From positions 1 to 64,000 of the forward strand of contig NZ_JACIGK010000010.1 of the NCBI RefSeq assembly GCF_014197915.1: a DNA stretch of 64,000 nucleotides, in the 5' to 3' direction. Shown here piece by piece: positions 63,219 to 64,000 of this stretch. The DNA is from Roseospira visakhapatnamensis (GTDB taxonomy: Bacteria > Pseudomonadota > Alphaproteobacteria > Rhodospirillales > Rhodospirillaceae). The notes under the pieces were generated by a model, which saw only the letters and a list, made by a program, of their open reading frames with translations, had not been told where the DNA came from and ran no database searches. How positions within the stretch are numbered: the stretch's first letter is position 1; every line of letters begins with the position of its first letter. The position numbers were made by a program, and so were the translations under genes.

Positions 63219-64000
63219 TCAGGACTCGTCCAGCAGCCGCTCGATCACCGCCGCCGCGTCGGCCGCGCCGGTGGGGCGGGGCGCCGGGCCCGGGACCGGC
63301 TGGTCGAGCAGCGCCGCCAGGTCATCGACGATCGCGCCGGACCCGAGGGACTCGGCGGTGACCGCGCGCAAGGGTGTGTGCCGCGCCAGCCAGTCCCTCA
63401 GGTACGGCTGTTCGGGCCAGCCATCGGTGCGCGGGAGATACAGGGTGGGGCGCTGGCACAGGCCGCACTCCATGGTCATGCCGTACCCCAGCTTGGTGAC
63501 CACGGCGTCGCAGGACGCGAGGATGTCCGGGAACGTCCAGTCCGGAAGGCGGTCCATGTCGTGGGCGTCGGGGTGGTCGGCGGCCACGCCACCCCGCACC
63601 AACCAGCGCCAGCCCGTGCCGCGCGGCCAGGCGGCCAGATCCAGGCCGGAGGCCACGCCGCCGAAGGTGACCAGGGCCAGGCGGACCGCGCCGTCCACGC
63701 CCAGGTCCCGGCGCAGCGCGTCCGGACAGGCGCGGCCCGGCGCCCCCACGGGACCGATGGGCAGCCGATTGGGCCGATCCCGGAGGGGCATCGCGCCCTC
63801 GGCCACCAACACCGCCCGGGCACCGTCGTAGGCCGCGTCCATGGTGGCCAGACTCGCCGCGGCCTCCGGACGATCGGCGAAGTAGTGCCGATAGATCTCC
63901 GTCCAGGTGAACGGCCCCAGCGCCAGCGCCGGGACGCCCAGCCGGTGGGCGGCGGCCAGGGCGATGTATCCCACGTTGCTCAAGACCAGATCCGGCGCCT
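63219..64000 (-). CDS. Glycosyltransferase-like protein, truncated by window edge
   Basis: The C-terminal 260 residues of a longer gene whose start lies beyond the window. The reading frame stays open to the right edge. It contains NVGYIALAAAHRLGVPALALGPF, LALVTFGGVASGL (start of a nucleotide-binding half), CDAVVTKLGYGMTMECGLCQRPTLYLPR and a final helix. This is the layout of GT-B enzymes of the UDP-glycosyltransferase type, in which the second half binds the sugar nucleotide. The exact family is uncertain. Convergent with alaX. Confidence 0.65.
   Translation of the reverse strand, partial: APDLVLSNVGYIALAAAHRLGVPALALGPFTWTEIYRHYFADRPEAAASLATMDAAYDGARAVLVAEGAMPLRDRPNRLPIGPVGAPGRACPDALRRDLGVDGAVRLALVTFGGVASGLDLAAWPRGTGWRWLVRGGVAADHPDAHDMDRLPDWTFPDILASCDAVVTKLGYGMTMECGLCQRPTLYLPRTDGWPEQPYLRDWLARHTPLRAVTAESLGSGAIVDDLAALLDQPVPGPAPRPTGAADAAAVIERLLDES

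Overview
The window is high-GC alphaproteobacterial DNA, most likely from a purple non-sulfur member of the Rhodospirillales. The best clues are a bchE anaerobic (bacterio)chlorophyll cyclase, an rquA rhodoquinone-biosynthesis gene, a B12-dependent class II ribonucleotide reductase, alphaproteobacterial-type LexA boxes (GTTC-N7-GTTC), a GANTC (CcrM-type) cluster, and the conserved DUF3576-leuS-lptE-holA order. No rRNA, tRNA, CRISPR array, integrase or transposase gene was seen. The assignment rests on protein motifs recognised by eye; no search was run.

Layout. 1-6 kb: a GcvR-like ACT protein, a Crp/Fnr regulator, a divergent DUF2000/AraC pair, a 36-residue membrane peptide behind two LexA boxes, an MFS transporter translationally coupled to a 42-residue membrane peptide, and dusA. 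6-13 kb: ndk, an EamA exporter, an ABC-F ATPase, a small Cys-rich protein, a lipoprotein, tgt and an alanine/sodium symporter. 13-19 kb: DUF3576 lipoprotein, leuS, lptE, then an AT-richer patch carrying a small secreted Cys protein, then holA. 19-25 kb: a SPASM radical SAM protein and a 1075-residue membrane-anchored coiled-coil (TipN-like) protein with five GANTC sites in its upstream region. 25-34 kb: rquA with a COQ10-like quinone-binding protein, a TPR-like protein, bchE, a Cys-rich small-domain protein, cobQ and a DmeF-like Co/Ni exporter: an anaerobic photosynthesis/cobalamin/quinone block. 34-45 kb: pepA, an aminotransferase, DUF4169, rpmB, cheZ, then four uncharacterised minus-strand genes (small basic protein, two membrane proteins, one NERD-like protein with a long Glu-Pro tract), then DUF1289. 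45-50 kb: an AEC transporter and nrdJ with a NrdR box. 50-56 kb: a surface-polysaccharide block (Gfo/Idh oxidoreductase, GT2, NAD-epimerase, DUF6492, O-antigen ligase-like). 56-58 kb: an ArsR-ArsC fusion coupled to ACR3 arsenite efflux. 58-64 kb: DUF3429, a MocR regulator divergent from phzF/threonine dehydratase/alaX, and a truncated glycosyltransferase-like gene at the right edge.

How the genes fit together. BchE and NrdJ both need cobalamin, and cobQ and a cobalt exporter lie beside bchE. RquA makes the low-potential quinone used in anaerobic respiration, so the centre of the window is geared to anoxic or phototrophic growth. Three kinds of noncoding signal stand out: paired LexA boxes over a tiny membrane-peptide gene, a GANTC cluster ahead of the coiled-coil gene, and two families of short palindromic repeats lying next to gene ends.
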